A stretch of DNA of 64,000 nucleotides. Source: Natronomonas moolapensis 8.8.11 (GTDB lineage Archaea; Halobacteriota; Halobacteria; Halobacteriales; Haloarculaceae). Each line of letters opens with the position of its first letter. Within the stretch, counting starts at the first letter, position 1. Location: the NCBI RefSeq assembly GCF_000591055.1, contig NC_020388.1, positions 2,848,574-2,912,573 on the forward strand, given 5' to 3'. This document shows, in pieces, positions 1 through 9,723 of this stretch. A program made the translations under genes and the position numbers. The notes below the pieces were generated by a model, which was not told the origin of the DNA, did no database searches, and saw nothing but the letters and a program-made list of their open reading frames with translations.

Positions 1-2
1 GG

Positions 3-734
3 GAACTCCGTTCGATGGGAGCCGAGGCCGCCCTTATAAAAGGCGGGCACGTTCCCGGGGCGGCGGTGCTCGACGTCCTCGTCGGTCCCGACGGAGCGGA
101 GACGATGCGGCACCCCCGTATCGACACCGAGGCGACGCACGGTTCCGGCTGTACGCTCTCGGCGACGATCGCGACGCGACTCGCGCGCGGCGTACCCCTC
201 GAAACGGCGGTCGAACGCGGCGTCTCGTTCATGGAGCGGGCGGTGCGGTACCACCACGCCGCCGGGACGGGGCCGGGCGCGGTGCATCACCTCGTCGACC
301 TCCGGAACGAGGCCGGCCGCGCCGAGGCGACCGAGACCGTCCGGGAGGCGATCGATCGGCTCGCGGAGGGCGGCGGGGACGGGTCCGGATCCGCCGCCTC
401 GGCGATCGACAACGTCGCCAGCGCGACCCCGTACGCCGAGACGGACAGAGACGTCGCGGCGGTCGAGGGCGGGTGGCCGCCGGGGGCGGACAGCGCCGCC
501 CCCGGCCGGATCCGCTTCGGCGCGGCCCCGGCACTCGGGGCGGCGCTGCTCGACGGACGCGAGCGCGACCCCGACCTCCGGGTCGCGCTCGCGTGTCGCC
601 CCGACGTCGACCTCGAGGACGCGCTCGACGCCTCGCCGTGTGTCGTCGCCGACGTCGACGGCGGGGGGATCGCCGTACTCTCCGAAGACATCGACGCCGC
701 GCTCGAAGCGGTCGAGACCGCCCACTCCGCGTGA
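3..734 (+). CDS. thiD: ThiD C-terminal part fused to a degenerate ThiN-like domain (5' partial)
   Basis: The frame is already open at the window edge (ELRS precedes the first Met at base 15), so the 5' part lies outside. The first ~75 visible residues match the end of hydroxymethylpyrimidine / phosphomethylpyrimidine kinase: LIKGGH and the GSGCTLSATIA loop of the ribokinase fold. This enzyme phosphorylates HMP and HMP-P for thiamine synthesis. After an acidic linker, residues ~125-235 resemble ThiN, the archaeal thiamine-phosphate synthase domain commonly fused to ThiD (NVASATPYAETDRDVAAV, then RIRFGAA). The usual FGASRH segment reads FGAAPA here and the C-terminal conserved part is poor, so that domain looks degenerate. 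ThiD assignment is firm; ThiN activity is doubtful. Confidence 0.8.
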   Translation, partial: ELRSMGAEAALIKGGHVPGAAVLDVLVGPDGAETMRHPRIDTEATHGSGCTLSATIATRLARGVPLETAVERGVSFMERAVRYHHAAGTGPGAVHHLVDLRNEAGRAEATETVREAIDRLAEGGGDGSGSAASAIDNVASATPYAETDRDVAAVEGGWPPGADSAAPGRIRFGAAPALGAALLDGRERDPDLRVALACRPDVDLEDALDASPCVVADVDGGGIAVLSEDIDAALEAVETAHSA

Positions 735-1007
735 ACGACCGTCGGCCGTCGACCGGTATCGACACGATAGACGGTGGGCACAGGGGCACACGGATGGATG
801 CGCCGAGAGCGCGAGTCAGTTATAAGCGAACGGACGGAGGAACGCGGGGGCTTATAAACAGGTGGGTGGACGGGCACGGCTAGTTGATAAATATCGGCAC
901 GCCGGTGGGACGTGGCACCCGAACGGTTCGTCCGCGTCGCGACGACGACCGTCGGCATCGAAGCCAGCACCGCCCTCTATCGGGACGTCCTCGGCGACGT
1001 GTTTGTA

Positions 1008-1115
1008 CTGGGCAACGACGGCGACGTGTCGGTGCTGGGTAACGACGGCGACGTGTCGGTACTGGGCAACGACGGCGACGTGTCGGTGCTGGGTAACGAC
1101 GGCGACGTGTTTATT
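1008..1115. repeat. 27-bp tandem repeat, four copies, upstream of mutS
   Basis: Units start at 1008, 1035, 1062 and 1089. The core is CTGGGCAACGACGGCGACGT with alternating C/T at the sixth base, so copies 1/3 and 2/4 pair up, suggesting duplication of a dimer. Decayed copies flank it (about 981-1007 and 1116-1133). It lies about 120 bp before the mutS start and upstream of its TATA box. Confidence 0.9.
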
Positions 1116-1202
1116 TCGGGCGACGACGGCGGCATATTCAGACAACGGCGACGACAGCGGCCCTCCTCGGGGCCGGCCGAAGCCGCGGCCGACCCGTCAC
1201 TC

Positions 1203-1208
1203 TTTAAC
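1203..1208 (+). promoter_or_regulatory. TATA box of mutS
   Basis: TTTAAC lies about 26 nt before the mutS ATG. This spacing places transcription start at or next to the start codon, so the message is probably leaderless. Confidence 0.5.
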
Positions 1209-1231
1209 GGCCTGCACCCCCCGATTCGGGC

Positions 1232-4000
1232 ATGAGTTCGGGCATCGTCGCGGAGTTCTTCGAGTTGAAGGCCGACAGCGGGGCCGACCTGCTGGCGATG
1301 CAGATGGGCGATTTCTACGAGTTCTTCGGCGAGGACGCCGAGTTGGTCGGCGAGGAGCTCGATCTGAAGATTTCGGAGCGCTCCTCGGGCGGCGAGCGCT
1401 ACGCGATGGCCGGGGTGCCGGTCGACGAACTGACGCCGTATATAAAAGCGCTCGCCGAGCGGGGCCACCGGGTCGCCGTCGCCGACCAGCGCGACGAGGA
1501 CGGCGACATCGTCCGCGAGGTGGTCCGGATCGTCACCCCCGGGACGCTCCTCGAGACCGACCGATCCGACGCCCAGTACCTCGCGAGTGTCGCGTGCGAC
1601 GGCGAGGACGCCTACGGACTCGCGGTCTGTGACGTGACGACCGGGCGCTTTCGGGCGACGACGCTGTCGGGCGGGGACGCTGCCGCCCGGACGCTCTCGG
1701 AACTGTACCGCTTCGATCCCGTCGAGGTGCTGCCGGGGCCGCGAGTCCGAAGCGACGACGACTTCCTCGCGTCGGTCCGCGAGGAGTTGAACGCCCGGCT
1801 GACGCTGCACGAGACGGAGGCGTTCGCGCCGGGGCGGGCACGACACCGGCTCGTCGAACAGTTCGGCGACGCCCCCGAGAGCGTAGGGCTTTCCGAAACC
1901 GCCGTCGCCGCGGCGGGGGCGGCGATCGACTACGTCGAGGCGACGGGCGTCGGCGCGCTCGCCTCGATCACCCGGATCGGCGCGTACGAACCCGACGATC
2001 ACGTCGCCGTCGACGCGACCACACAGCGGAACCTCGAGGTGACCGAGCCGATGACGCCGGGCGGGCGGACGCTGTTCGGGACGATCGACCACACCGAGAC
2101 GAGCGCCGGCGGACGACTCCTCAGAGAGTGGCTCACCCGGCCGCTGCGCCGGGCGGGGACCCTCGAAGCCAGACACGACGCCGTCGACGCCCTCCTCGGG
2201 GACGCCCTGGTCCGGGAGGGGATCGCGGAGGCGCTCTCGGGGGCTTACGACGTCGAGCGCGCCGCCTCCAGGGCTGTCTCGGGGAGCGCCGACGCCGACG
2301 CCCTGTTGCGCGTCCGGGAGACGCTGGCGCTGGTGCCCGACCTTTACGAACGCATCGATGGCTCGCCGGAGCTGGCCGACTCGCCGGCCGCGGCGCTGTT
2401 CGCGGAGCTCGACCGGGCCGCGATAGCCGACCTCCGGTCGGAGCTGGAGGCGCTCGCCGACGACCCCCCGAAGACGCTGCACGAGGGTGGGCTGATCGAA
2501 CGCGGCTACGACGAGACCCTCGACGAGCTGGTCGCCCACCACGAGGCGGCCCTCGAGTTCTTCGAGACCCTCGAGGAGCGCGAGAAGCGCCGCCACGGCT
2601 TCTCGCGGGTGACGGTAGGGCGGAACAAGACCGACGGCTACTACGTCCAGATCCCCAAATCCGAGGCCGGGTCGGTGCCGGAGGAATACGAGGGCATCAA
2701 GACGCTGAAGAACGCCGAACGGTACGTCTTCGAGGCGCTCCGCGAGAAGGAACGGGAGATATTCCGGCTGGAAGAAAAGCGCGGCGAGCGCGAATACGAA
2801 GCGTTCTGTCGGCTCCGGGCGTCGGTGGCCGACCGGGCGGACCTGTTGGGGGCGGTCGGCCGGGCGCTCGCGGAACTCGACGCCTACTGCTCGCTCGCGA
2901 CCCACGCCGCACGGCAGGGGTGGACGCGGCCGGAACTGGCCGACGAGCGCGTCCTCGACATCGAGGCCGGGCGCCACCCAGTCGTCGAGACCGAGACCCA
3001 GTTCGTCCCGAACGACCTGTATCTCGACCGGGAGCGGCGGTTCTTGCTCGTCACCGGCCCGAACATGTCGGGCAAGTCGACCTACATGCGGCAGGCCGCG
3101 CTCGTGACGCTTTTGGCGCAGGTCGGCTCGTTCGTCCCCGCCGACTCGGCGCGAGTCGGCATGGTGGACGGGATCTACACCCGCGTCGGCGCGCTCGACG
3201 AACTCGCGGGCGGGCGCTCGACGTTCATGGTCGAGATGGAGGAGCTCTCGAACATTCTCCACTCGGCGACCGACGAGTCGCTCGTCGTCCTCGACGAGGT
3301 CGGCCGCGGCACCGCGACCTACGACGGCATCTCGATCGCGTGGGCGGCCACCGAGTACCTCCACAACGAGGTCGGCGCGTTCGCGCTGTTTGCGACCCAC
3401 TATCACGAGTTGACGTCGCTGGCCGAGGAGTTGCCCCGCGTCGAGAACGTCCACGTCGCCGTCGCGGGGGAGCCGAACGCAGCGGTGGAGGCGGGAACGG
3501 AGACGGAGACGAGCACGGAGACGGAGCCGAGCACGGATGCGGCGTCCAACGGGGGCGTCACCTTCCTCCGGACGATCGAACCGGGGGCGACCGACCGATC
3601 CTACGGCGTCCACGTGGCCGACCTGGCAGGCGTCCCGGCGCCCGTCGTCGACCGGGCCGGCGAGGTGCTCCGGCGGCTCCGCGAGGAGCGAGCGATCGAG
3701 GCGAGAGGGGGCGACTCCGGGGCGCCGGTACAGACGGTGTTCGACCTCGGGAGCGGGGAGTTTCACAGCGACGACGGACACCCGGACGGCGACGACGCGG
3801 TCGGCGAGAGTGCGTCCGACGACGGCGATGCGGGTGCGGTCGACCCGGAAGCGGCAGCCGTCCTCGACGAGATCCGCGAGACGGCGCTCGCCGAGACCTC
3901 GCCCGTCGAGTTGATGAACCGGGTCGGGGAGTGGCAACGCCGCCTCGGGGAGGAACCGGACGCCGACGACCGAGCCAGCGGGGGCGAGCGAAACGGTTAG
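1232..4000 (+). CDS. mutS: DNA mismatch recognition ATPase MutS (MutS1 type)
   Basis: Protein of 922 residues with the full MutS1 layout. The N-terminal mismatch-binding domain carries the Phe-x-Glu motif as F28-Y29-E30 (GDFYEFF), which separates true mismatch-binding MutS from MutS2/MutS5. Connector, lever and clamp domains follow. The ATPase has Walker A TGPNMSGKST (~608-617) and Walker B region DEVGRGT (~688). A Thr/Glu-rich insert (about 750-770) interrupts the ATPase C-terminal half, and an acidic linker precedes the last helices. mutL follows 33 bp downstream on the same strand, so the two are probably co-transcribed. Role: recognises mispairs and small loops and hands over to MutL. The start is fixed by the leaderless-type promoter. 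Confidence 0.95.
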   Translation: MSSGIVAEFFELKADSGADLLAMQMGDFYEFFGEDAELVGEELDLKISERSSGGERYAMAGVPVDELTPYIKALAERGHRVAVADQRDEDGDIVREVVRIVTPGTLLETDRSDAQYLASVACDGEDAYGLAVCDVTTGRFRATTLSGGDAAARTLSELYRFDPVEVLPGPRVRSDDDFLASVREELNARLTLHETEAFAPGRARHRLVEQFGDAPESVGLSETAVAAAGAAIDYVEATGVGALASITRIGAYEPDDHVAVDATTQRNLEVTEPMTPGGRTLFGTIDHTETSAGGRLLREWLTRPLRRAGTLEARHDAVDALLGDALVREGIAEALSGAYDVERAASRAVSGSADADALLRVRETLALVPDLYERIDGSPELADSPAAALFAELDRAAIADLRSELEALADDPPKTLHEGGLIERGYDETLDELVAHHEAALEFFETLEEREKRRHGFSRVTVGRNKTDGYYVQIPKSEAGSVPEEYEGIKTLKNAERYVFEALREKEREIFRLEEKRGEREYEAFCRLRASVADRADLLGAVGRALAELDAYCSLATHAARQGWTRPELADERVLDIEAGRHPVVETETQFVPNDLYLDRERRFLLVTGPNMSGKSTYMRQAALVTLLAQVGSFVPADSARVGMVDGIYTRVGALDELAGGRSTFMVEMEELSNILHSATDESLVVLDEVGRGTATYDGISIAWAATEYLHNEVGAFALFATHYHELTSLAEELPRVENVHVAVAGEPNAAVEAGTETETSTETEPSTDAASNGGVTFLRTIEPGATDRSYGVHVADLAGVPAPVVDRAGEVLRRLREERAIEARGGDSGAPVQTVFDLGSGEFHSDDGHPDGDDAVGESASDDGDAGAVDPEAAAVLDEIRETALAETSPVELMNRVGEWQRRLGEEPDADDRASGGERNG

Positions 4001-4033
4001 GCCCGCCCAGACACACCGTCGAACCGAGACGCG

Positions 4034-6136
4034 ATGTCACGGGAGATCAGGGAGCTCGACGCCGAGACGCGCGATCGGATCGCCGCCGGAGAGGTCGTCG
4101 AGCGCCCGGCCTCCGTCGTCAAGGAACTGGTGGAGAACGCCCTCGACGCCGACGCGGGCCGGATCGAGGTGGCCGTCGAGGCGGGCGGGACCGACCGGAT
4201 CGTCGTCTCGGACGACGGCGTCGGGATGACCGAATCCGACGCCCGCCTGGCGGTCGAAGAACACACCACGAGCAAGCTCCGGGACGTCTCCGACCTCGAT
4301 TCGATCGGCACGCTCGGCTTCCGCGGGGAGGCGCTGCACGCCATCGGCTCGGTCGCGCGCCTGCGGATCGAGACGAAGCCGCAGGGCGAGGCCTACGGCA
4401 CCGAGTTGGTCGTCGAGGGCGGCGAGGTCGCCTCCTGTGGCCCGACCGGCTGCCCGGAGGGGACGACCGTCGAAGTGGTCGAACTCTTCGGGAACGTCCC
4501 GGCCCGCCGGAAGTACCTCAAGACGGAAGCGACGGAGTTCGACCACGTCGCCCGGATCCTCACCGGCTACGCCCTGGCCCGCCCCGACGTCGCGGTGTCG
4601 CTCTCGCGGGACGGCCGCGAGACGTTCGCTACGACGGGCGACGGCGACCGCACGGGCGCGGTGATGGCGGTGTACGGCCGCGACGTAGCCGAGTCGATGG
4701 TCCCCGTGGAGTACGAGGGCGAGGGGGAACAGCCGGTGGCGGGCGTCGAAGGGCTCGTCAGCCACCCCGAGACGAACCGGGCGGGCAGCGAGTACGTGAC
4801 GACGCTCGTCGACGGCCGGTACGTGACCGCGAGCGCGGTCCGGGAGGCGGTCGTCGACGCCTACGGCGACGGCCTCGCGCCGGATCGGTACCCGTTTGCC
4901 GTCGTCGATCTGCGGCTCCCGCCGGGCGGCGTCGACGTGAACGTCCACCCCCGCAAGCTGGAGGTGCTGTTCGCCGAGGAGGCGGCGGTCAAATCGGCCG
5001 TCACCGAGGCCGTCGAGACGGCGCTCTTGGGGTCGGGGCTGCTCCGGTCGCGTGCGCCGCGCGGGCGGTCGGCCCCCGAGCAGACCGATGTGTCGCCCGG
5101 GACCCCCGACGACGCCGGCGACGACGCGGAAACGAGGGGAGGGTCCGATGAAAAAAGCCCGGAGGATCGAGACGTGTCCGGGAAACGCGACGGTCGGAGC
5201 GACGGCCACGGCGATCGGAACGACGCCGACGAACGGGTGCGAAGCGTCGACACCGGGGCGGACGAGGCGCCCACCGCGGAAGCCGGGGGGACCGCCACCG
5301 ACGGAGCGGACGGGGCAGCTGTGACCGCTTCGGACCCGGAGGGCACGCGTTCGCGAGACCGCACCGAAAGCGGGTCCCGAACGTCGGATTCGGGCGCGAC
5401 GGGCGACGTCGGGGCGGCGGCCGACGCCGACGGAACCGGCTCGGATCCCGAACCCCCGTCGGGGCCGACGACCCAGCGGACCCTCGACGGCGGGGAGACG
5501 ACGGGGACGCCCGAGGGGTTCGATCGGCTCCCCGACCTGCGCGTCCTCGGGCAGTTCGACGACACCTACCTCGTCGCGGAGTCGGCGGACGGGCTCGTCT
5601 TGATCGACCAACACGCCGCCGACGAGCGGGTGAACTACGAGCGGTTGCGGGAGCGCTTCGCCGGCGACGTCACTACCCAGACGCTGACCGACCCGGTGGC
5701 GGTCGGCGTGACCGCCCGCGAGGCGGCGCTCGCCGAGGAGTACGGCGACGCGCTCTCGCGGCTGGGGTTCAGGACCCGCCTCGACGAGGGGACGCTTTCG
5801 GTGACGACGGTACCGGCGTTTCTCGCCGACCACGTGGGCGAAGCCGCACCGGAACTCGCCCGCGACCTCCTCGGGGAGTTCGTCGGCGGCGACCCCGAGG
5901 GAACCGTCGAGTCGGTCGTCGACGACGTGTTGGGCGATTTGGCGTGTCACCCCTCGATCACGGGACACACGTCGCTGCGGGAGGGGACCGTCGAGGCGTT
6001 GCTCGAAGCGCTCGACGGCTGTGAAAACCCCTACGCGTGCCCGCACGGGCGACCGACGGTCATCGAAGTGTCGACCGAGGAGGTCGAGACGCGCTTCGAG
6101 CGCGACTACCCCGGCCACGGCGGCCGTCGACGGTAG
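4034..6136 (+). CDS. mutL: DNA mismatch repair protein MutL with endonuclease motif
   Basis: 700 residues. The N-terminal GHKL ATPase shows ELVENALDA, DDGVGM and TLGFRGEAL. A disordered acidic linker (about residues 335-485) separates it from the C-terminal dimerisation domain. That domain contains DQHAADERVNYE, fitting the DQHA(x)2E(x)4E metal-binding motif of nicking MutL homologues, plus a terminal CPHGRP motif. It is therefore the endonuclease-type MutL found in organisms that lack MutH. It sits directly behind mutS and should act with it. Confidence 0.95.
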   Translation: MSREIRELDAETRDRIAAGEVVERPASVVKELVENALDADAGRIEVAVEAGGTDRIVVSDDGVGMTESDARLAVEEHTTSKLRDVSDLDSIGTLGFRGEALHAIGSVARLRIETKPQGEAYGTELVVEGGEVASCGPTGCPEGTTVEVVELFGNVPARRKYLKTEATEFDHVARILTGYALARPDVAVSLSRDGRETFATTGDGDRTGAVMAVYGRDVAESMVPVEYEGEGEQPVAGVEGLVSHPETNRAGSEYVTTLVDGRYVTASAVREAVVDAYGDGLAPDRYPFAVVDLRLPPGGVDVNVHPRKLEVLFAEEAAVKSAVTEAVETALLGSGLLRSRAPRGRSAPEQTDVSPGTPDDAGDDAETRGGSDEKSPEDRDVSGKRDGRSDGHGDRNDADERVRSVDTGADEAPTAEAGGTATDGADGAAVTASDPEGTRSRDRTESGSRTSDSGATGDVGAAADADGTGSDPEPPSGPTTQRTLDGGETTGTPEGFDRLPDLRVLGQFDDTYLVAESADGLVLIDQHAADERVNYERLRERFAGDVTTQTLTDPVAVGVTAREAALAEEYGDALSRLGFRTRLDEGTLSVTTVPAFLADHVGEAAPELARDLLGEFVGGDPEGTVESVVDDVLGDLACHPSITGHTSLREGTVEALLEALDGCENPYACPHGRPTVIEVSTEEVETRFERDYPGHGGRRR

Positions 6137-6275
6137 CGGGCCGCGGGAACCGGGGCGGAAGCCCGTCGAGGCAGCGGCGAGACGGAATCGATTTGTCCGA
6201 CCAAGGGCTACGTTTCGCAGTGTACGGTCACGACGGGCGACTGGGCGAGGCTGTCGGTCGGGAGGGCCAACACTG

Positions 6276-7790
6276 ATGTTCAAAGGGCCGGACGAGCTCG
6301 AACTCACGGAGGGCGGGATCGCGAAACCGCTGTTGTATCTTTCCGTGCCCATCGTCATTACGAACCTGCTACAGACCGCCTACAACCTCGTCGACACGGT
6401 CTGGCTCGGCCAGTACTCGACGACGGCGCTCGCGGCCATCTCGTTCGCGTTCCCGATGGTGTTTTTGCTCATCTCGCTCGGGCTCGGAGTGTCGGTCGCC
6501 GGGTCCGTCCTGGTCGCCCAGAACGTGGGAGCGGGCGACGAGCGCGCCGCGGAGTACGCCGCCTCCCAGACGATGCTGTTCGCGGTGGTCGCCGCGGTCG
6601 GGATCGGGGCCGTGGGGTACGTCTTCGTCGACGACCTCCTCCGAGTGTTCGGTGCCGAACCGGCGACGCTCGTCGCCGCGACCGCCTACATGCGCGTGAT
6701 CGCGCTCGGGTTGCCCCTGATGTTCGGCTTCTTCGTCTTCATCTCGCTGATGCGGGGGTACGGCGACACCGTCACGCCGATGCTCGTGATGTTCGGTACC
6801 GTCGTCGTCAACCTCGCGCTGGACCCGTTTCTCATCTTCGGGTGGACGGTCGTCGCCGACGCCCCGGTCGTGGGGACGGTCTCGTTCCCGGAGTTGGGCG
6901 TCGTCGGCGCGGCCTACGCGACCATCATTTCGCGGGGGCTGGCGATGGCGGTCGGCCTCGCGATCATGTTCGCGGGCACGCGGGGTGTGAAGATCCGGCT
7001 CGCCGACATGCGCCCCGACGCGGCGTACTTCAGGAAGACCCTCGACATCGGCGTCCCGGCGTCGATCGAGGGGACCGGCCGGGCGATCTCGGTCAACGCG
7101 ATGCTCGTGGTCGTCGGGAGCTTTCCGACCGCCGTCGTCGCCGGCTACGGGATCGGCGTCCGGATCTTCTCCGTCATCTTCCTGCCGGCCATCGCCGTCT
7201 CCCAGGGCGTCGAGACGATGGCCGGACAGAACATCGGCGCGGGGAAGCCCGACCGAGCCGGCCAGGCGGCCCACTTCGCCTCGAAGGCGATGTTCCTGAT
7301 CCTTGGAGCCGCCGGGGGCCTCATTTTCCTGTTCCCGGAGCCGATCTCGGCGGTGTTCACGAACGATCCCGAGGTGATCGGCGTCGGCGCGGCGTTTCTC
7401 CGGTACGTCGCGCTCACGTTCGGGTGCATCGGCGTGATACGCGCCTATACCGGGGCGTTCAGGGGGGCTGGACAGACGCTCGTCGCCGCCGCGATCGCGG
7501 TCGTCTTCCTCGGGGGCATTCGCCTTCCGGTCGCAGCGGCGTTGGCTTACGGGGTCGGTCCCGCCACGCTCGAAGTGGCTGGCGTCACCCTCGCGGTGCC
7601 GGCGCTGCTCACCGCCATGGGCCCGCCAGGCGTCTGGTGGGGGTTCGTCGTCTCGAACGTCGCCGGCGCGGTCATCGCGTACGCGTGGTTCCGCCGGGGG
7701 ACGTGGCGCGACGGCGACGTTCGGGGGCCGGCGGGACCGTCCGAAGGGTCGGAGCCGGACGTGGACGTGGATCTCGACGTGGACGACTGA
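6276..7790 (+). CDS. MATE family efflux transporter
   Basis: 504 residues from the ATG at 6276. The open frame extends back to 6021 but that part overlaps mutL and has no transporter character. About twelve hydrophobic segments are arranged as two MatE repeats; the N-terminal helix reads PIVITNLLQTAYNLVDTVWLG, typical of the NorM/DinF superfamily. These carriers export cationic organic compounds against Na+ or H+. The C-terminal tail is acidic (DVDVDLDVDD). The substrate cannot be inferred. It converges on pheT, 28 bp away. Confidence 0.9.
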   Translation: MFKGPDELELTEGGIAKPLLYLSVPIVITNLLQTAYNLVDTVWLGQYSTTALAAISFAFPMVFLLISLGLGVSVAGSVLVAQNVGAGDERAAEYAASQTMLFAVVAAVGIGAVGYVFVDDLLRVFGAEPATLVAATAYMRVIALGLPLMFGFFVFISLMRGYGDTVTPMLVMFGTVVVNLALDPFLIFGWTVVADAPVVGTVSFPELGVVGAAYATIISRGLAMAVGLAIMFAGTRGVKIRLADMRPDAAYFRKTLDIGVPASIEGTGRAISVNAMLVVVGSFPTAVVAGYGIGVRIFSVIFLPAIAVSQGVETMAGQNIGAGKPDRAGQAAHFASKAMFLILGAAGGLIFLFPEPISAVFTNDPEVIGVGAAFLRYVALTFGCIGVIRAYTGAFRGAGQTLVAAAIAVVFLGGIRLPVAAALAYGVGPATLEVAGVTLAVPALLTAMGPPGVWWGFVVSNVAGAVIAYAWFRRGTWRDGDVRGPAGPSEGSEPDVDVDLDVDD

Positions 7791-7818
7791 ACCGAAGAAC
7801 GCGAAAAGCGGGCGGCCG

Positions 7819-9723
7819 CTACCGGAGCCCGTCGAGCCGGAACTCGAAGGCCGCGACCGGGAGTTCGAGGTCGTGCTCGACGAGCACCTTCGGGTGGAGT
7901 TCGCCAACGACGCCCACGGACTCGCCGTCGAGGACGACCTCGGCGGCCCGGCCGTCGATGAAGGAGGGGTGGGTCGTCGGCGGCGTCGAGAGCGACGCAC
8001 CAAACGCGTCCGCGAGCGCCCGGAGCCGCGCCTTGGCGTCCTCGTAGGAGGCGTCCGTCCGGGCGAGCGCGCCGGCGACCGAGCGGTGCTCTTCGATTCC
8101 GGTCGACTCCCCGGAATCGACGCCCGCGACCAGTCCGATCTCGGCGAGGTCCTGGGGGTACGCCCGGTGGGTGTTGTTTTCGAGGACCATCAAAAGCGAG
8201 GGCAGCGCCCACGTCCGCACCACGGTGTAGGCCTCGCTGTAGGGTTCGGTGATCGTCGGCGGGGCCGACGCGCCGAGGGCGTCGTCACCGGGCGCGAGAC
8301 CCATCCGGTCGAACAGTTCCGCCTCGTTCGTCATGTGGAAGTTCAACAGGTCCTCGAAGCCGAGGCCGACCAGGGCGTCGCGGGCGGCCTCGGCCAGCCG
8401 CGAACTCGCGTGGCGGCCGCCGACGGTCGAGACGTTCGGGTACGTCGGGTCGAGATCGTTGAACCCGTAGGCGCGGCCGACGTCGTCGACGACGTCGGCC
8501 GGATGGAGGACGTCGACCCGGTAGGGCGGGATCTCGACCTCGTAGATCAGCCCCTCGTCCGTCGCCGGTTCGGTCGCGGCCTCGCCCGCCGGACCCTCGG
8601 CCGCGGCGTCGGACCCGCCGAGCGCCGTGTCGGGGCCGTCGGTTCGGCTGGGGACGGCCTCGAGGGCGACGTCGTCGGGCGCGTCGGGATCCGGGGCGTC
8701 CTCGGGTACGCCACGATCCCGCGTCCCGCCGTCGGCGGGCGCCGCGTCGAGGCCGGCCCGTTCGAGCAGGTCGACGACCTCGGTCCCGGGGACGTCGATC
8801 CCGAGCGTGCGTTCGATGCGGTCGTGGGCGACGCGTTTTCTCGACGTCGAGAGGTCCGGTCGGTGCAGTTCGCGGTCCCCGTAGCGGATCTCGACGTCCT
8901 CGATGCGGCCGCCGCGGGCGTCGAGCGCGTAGCAGACGATCGCGAGCATTCGGTCGATCGTCCACTGGTCGGTGCCGGTCATCTCGACGAGCAGGTCCCG
9001 AGAGCCCTCGTCGACCTCGGTCCGCGTGCCGTTGATCACGGGCGGGAACGAAAAGAGGCCGATGTCGTCGTAGATCGCGGGGTAGCGATCCAACCCCTCG
9101 ACGAGGTCGGCGTATTCGTCGCCGGTCGGGTGGGTCTCGAGCACCTCGGCGGGCGTCCGCTCGGCGTCGTCGTCGAGCGGGACGAACCGGTCGCCGTCGG
9201 GGTCGACGCCCCGGTAGGTGATCGTCTTCACCGCGTTCGTCCCCTCGGTCTCGCCCTCCTCGTCGTCGACCCGCTGGCCCTTCAGCATCGCCAGGTCGTG
9301 GACGCCGATCGCGCCCTTCGCCCGCCCGCGACCCATCGTCGCGTGGAGTTTCTCCTGGAGCTGGATGAGCGATTCGAGCCGGCTCTCGTCGAGGTCCAGC
9401 CCGCGGACGACCGCGCCGGTGACGTAGGGGCGTTCCTCGGGCACCGACCCGTCGACCTCGATCGCCCACTCGGCGTCGTTCGTCTCGGGGACGTAGACGC
9501 CGCGGTCGTGGCCGTACTGGTAGCGTAACGATCGGGCGATCCCCTCGACGGAAAGTCGATCGAGCCGGTCGGGGGCGAACTCTAACTCGAAACCGCCCGA
9601 CTCGGTCTCGCCCTCGAACTCCAGCCCGAGCGAGAAGAGGTCCTCCTTGAGCTCCGCGTCGGGTTTGTGTTCGGCACCCGCCAGTGCCCGCAACTCGTCG
9701 GGGTCGACCTCGACGACGGGCAT
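7819..9723 (-). CDS. pheT: Phenylalanyl-tRNA synthetase beta subunit
   Basis: 634 residues, archaeal-type PheT with B3/B4 editing region, B5 domains and a catalytic-like module (NFHMTNEAELFDRM, then TWALPSLLMVLENN). It pairs with PheS to charge tRNA-Phe and edits Tyr-tRNA-Phe. The ATG overlaps the pheS stop by four bases (ATGA), indicating translational coupling. A ~60-residue Asp/Ala/Gly-rich insert (around 320-380) interrupts the B5 region, probably a disordered acidic loop. Confidence 0.95.
   Translation of the reverse strand: MPVVEVDPDELRALAGAEHKPDAELKEDLFSLGLEFEGETESGGFELEFAPDRLDRLSVEGIARSLRYQYGHDRGVYVPETNDAEWAIEVDGSVPEERPYVTGAVVRGLDLDESRLESLIQLQEKLHATMGRGRAKGAIGVHDLAMLKGQRVDDEEGETEGTNAVKTITYRGVDPDGDRFVPLDDDAERTPAEVLETHPTGDEYADLVEGLDRYPAIYDDIGLFSFPPVINGTRTEVDEGSRDLLVEMTGTDQWTIDRMLAIVCYALDARGGRIEDVEIRYGDRELHRPDLSTSRKRVAHDRIERTLGIDVPGTEVVDLLERAGLDAAPADGGTRDRGVPEDAPDPDAPDDVALEAVPSRTDGPDTALGGSDAAAEGPAGEAATEPATDEGLIYEVEIPPYRVDVLHPADVVDDVGRAYGFNDLDPTYPNVSTVGGRHASSRLAEAARDALVGLGFEDLLNFHMTNEAELFDRMGLAPGDDALGASAPPTITEPYSEAYTVVRTWALPSLLMVLENNTHRAYPQDLAEIGLVAGVDSGESTGIEEHRSVAGALARTDASYEDAKARLRALADAFGASLSTPPTTHPSFIDGRAAEVVLDGESVGVVGELHPKVLVEHDLELPVAAFEFRLDGLR

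Larger units (their letters stand above)
735..1231. other. Intergenic region between thiD and mutS
   Basis: About 500 bases without a gene I can support. It holds TATA-like CTTATAAAC near 850, a four-copy 27-bp tandem repeat (1008-1115) with decayed flanking copies, TTTATT at the end of the last copy (1110-1115), and the mutS promoter just before 1232. A GTG-initiated frame (912-1235) crosses the repeat but loses protein-like composition after it, so I do not call it. Confidence 0.6.

Noticed and set aside
912..1235. GTG-started frame across the 27-bp repeat, encoding LGNDGDVSV repeats and ending at the mutS start
   Set aside because: The part after the repeat is Arg/Pro-rich non-protein-like sequence, and the mutS promoter lies inside it. 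The repeat is a multiple of three, so an open frame is expected by chance.
977..3937. Very long minus-strand open frame (986 codons) opposite mutS
   Set aside because: Antisense shadow of a GC-rich gene; composition is Arg/Val/Asp noise and shows no family motif, while the plus strand encodes a complete MutS.
2128..5151. 1007-codon plus-strand frame overlapping mutS and mutL
   Set aside because: Arg/Gly/Pro-rich shifted-frame shadow with no recognisable domains.
6021..6275. N-terminal extension of the MATE protein
   Set aside because: Overlaps mutL coding sequence and has no similarity to transporters; ATG 6276 gives the normal length.
7873..9528. Plus-strand frame opposite pheT
   Set aside because: Shadow of pheT; low-complexity Arg/Val/Gly composition.
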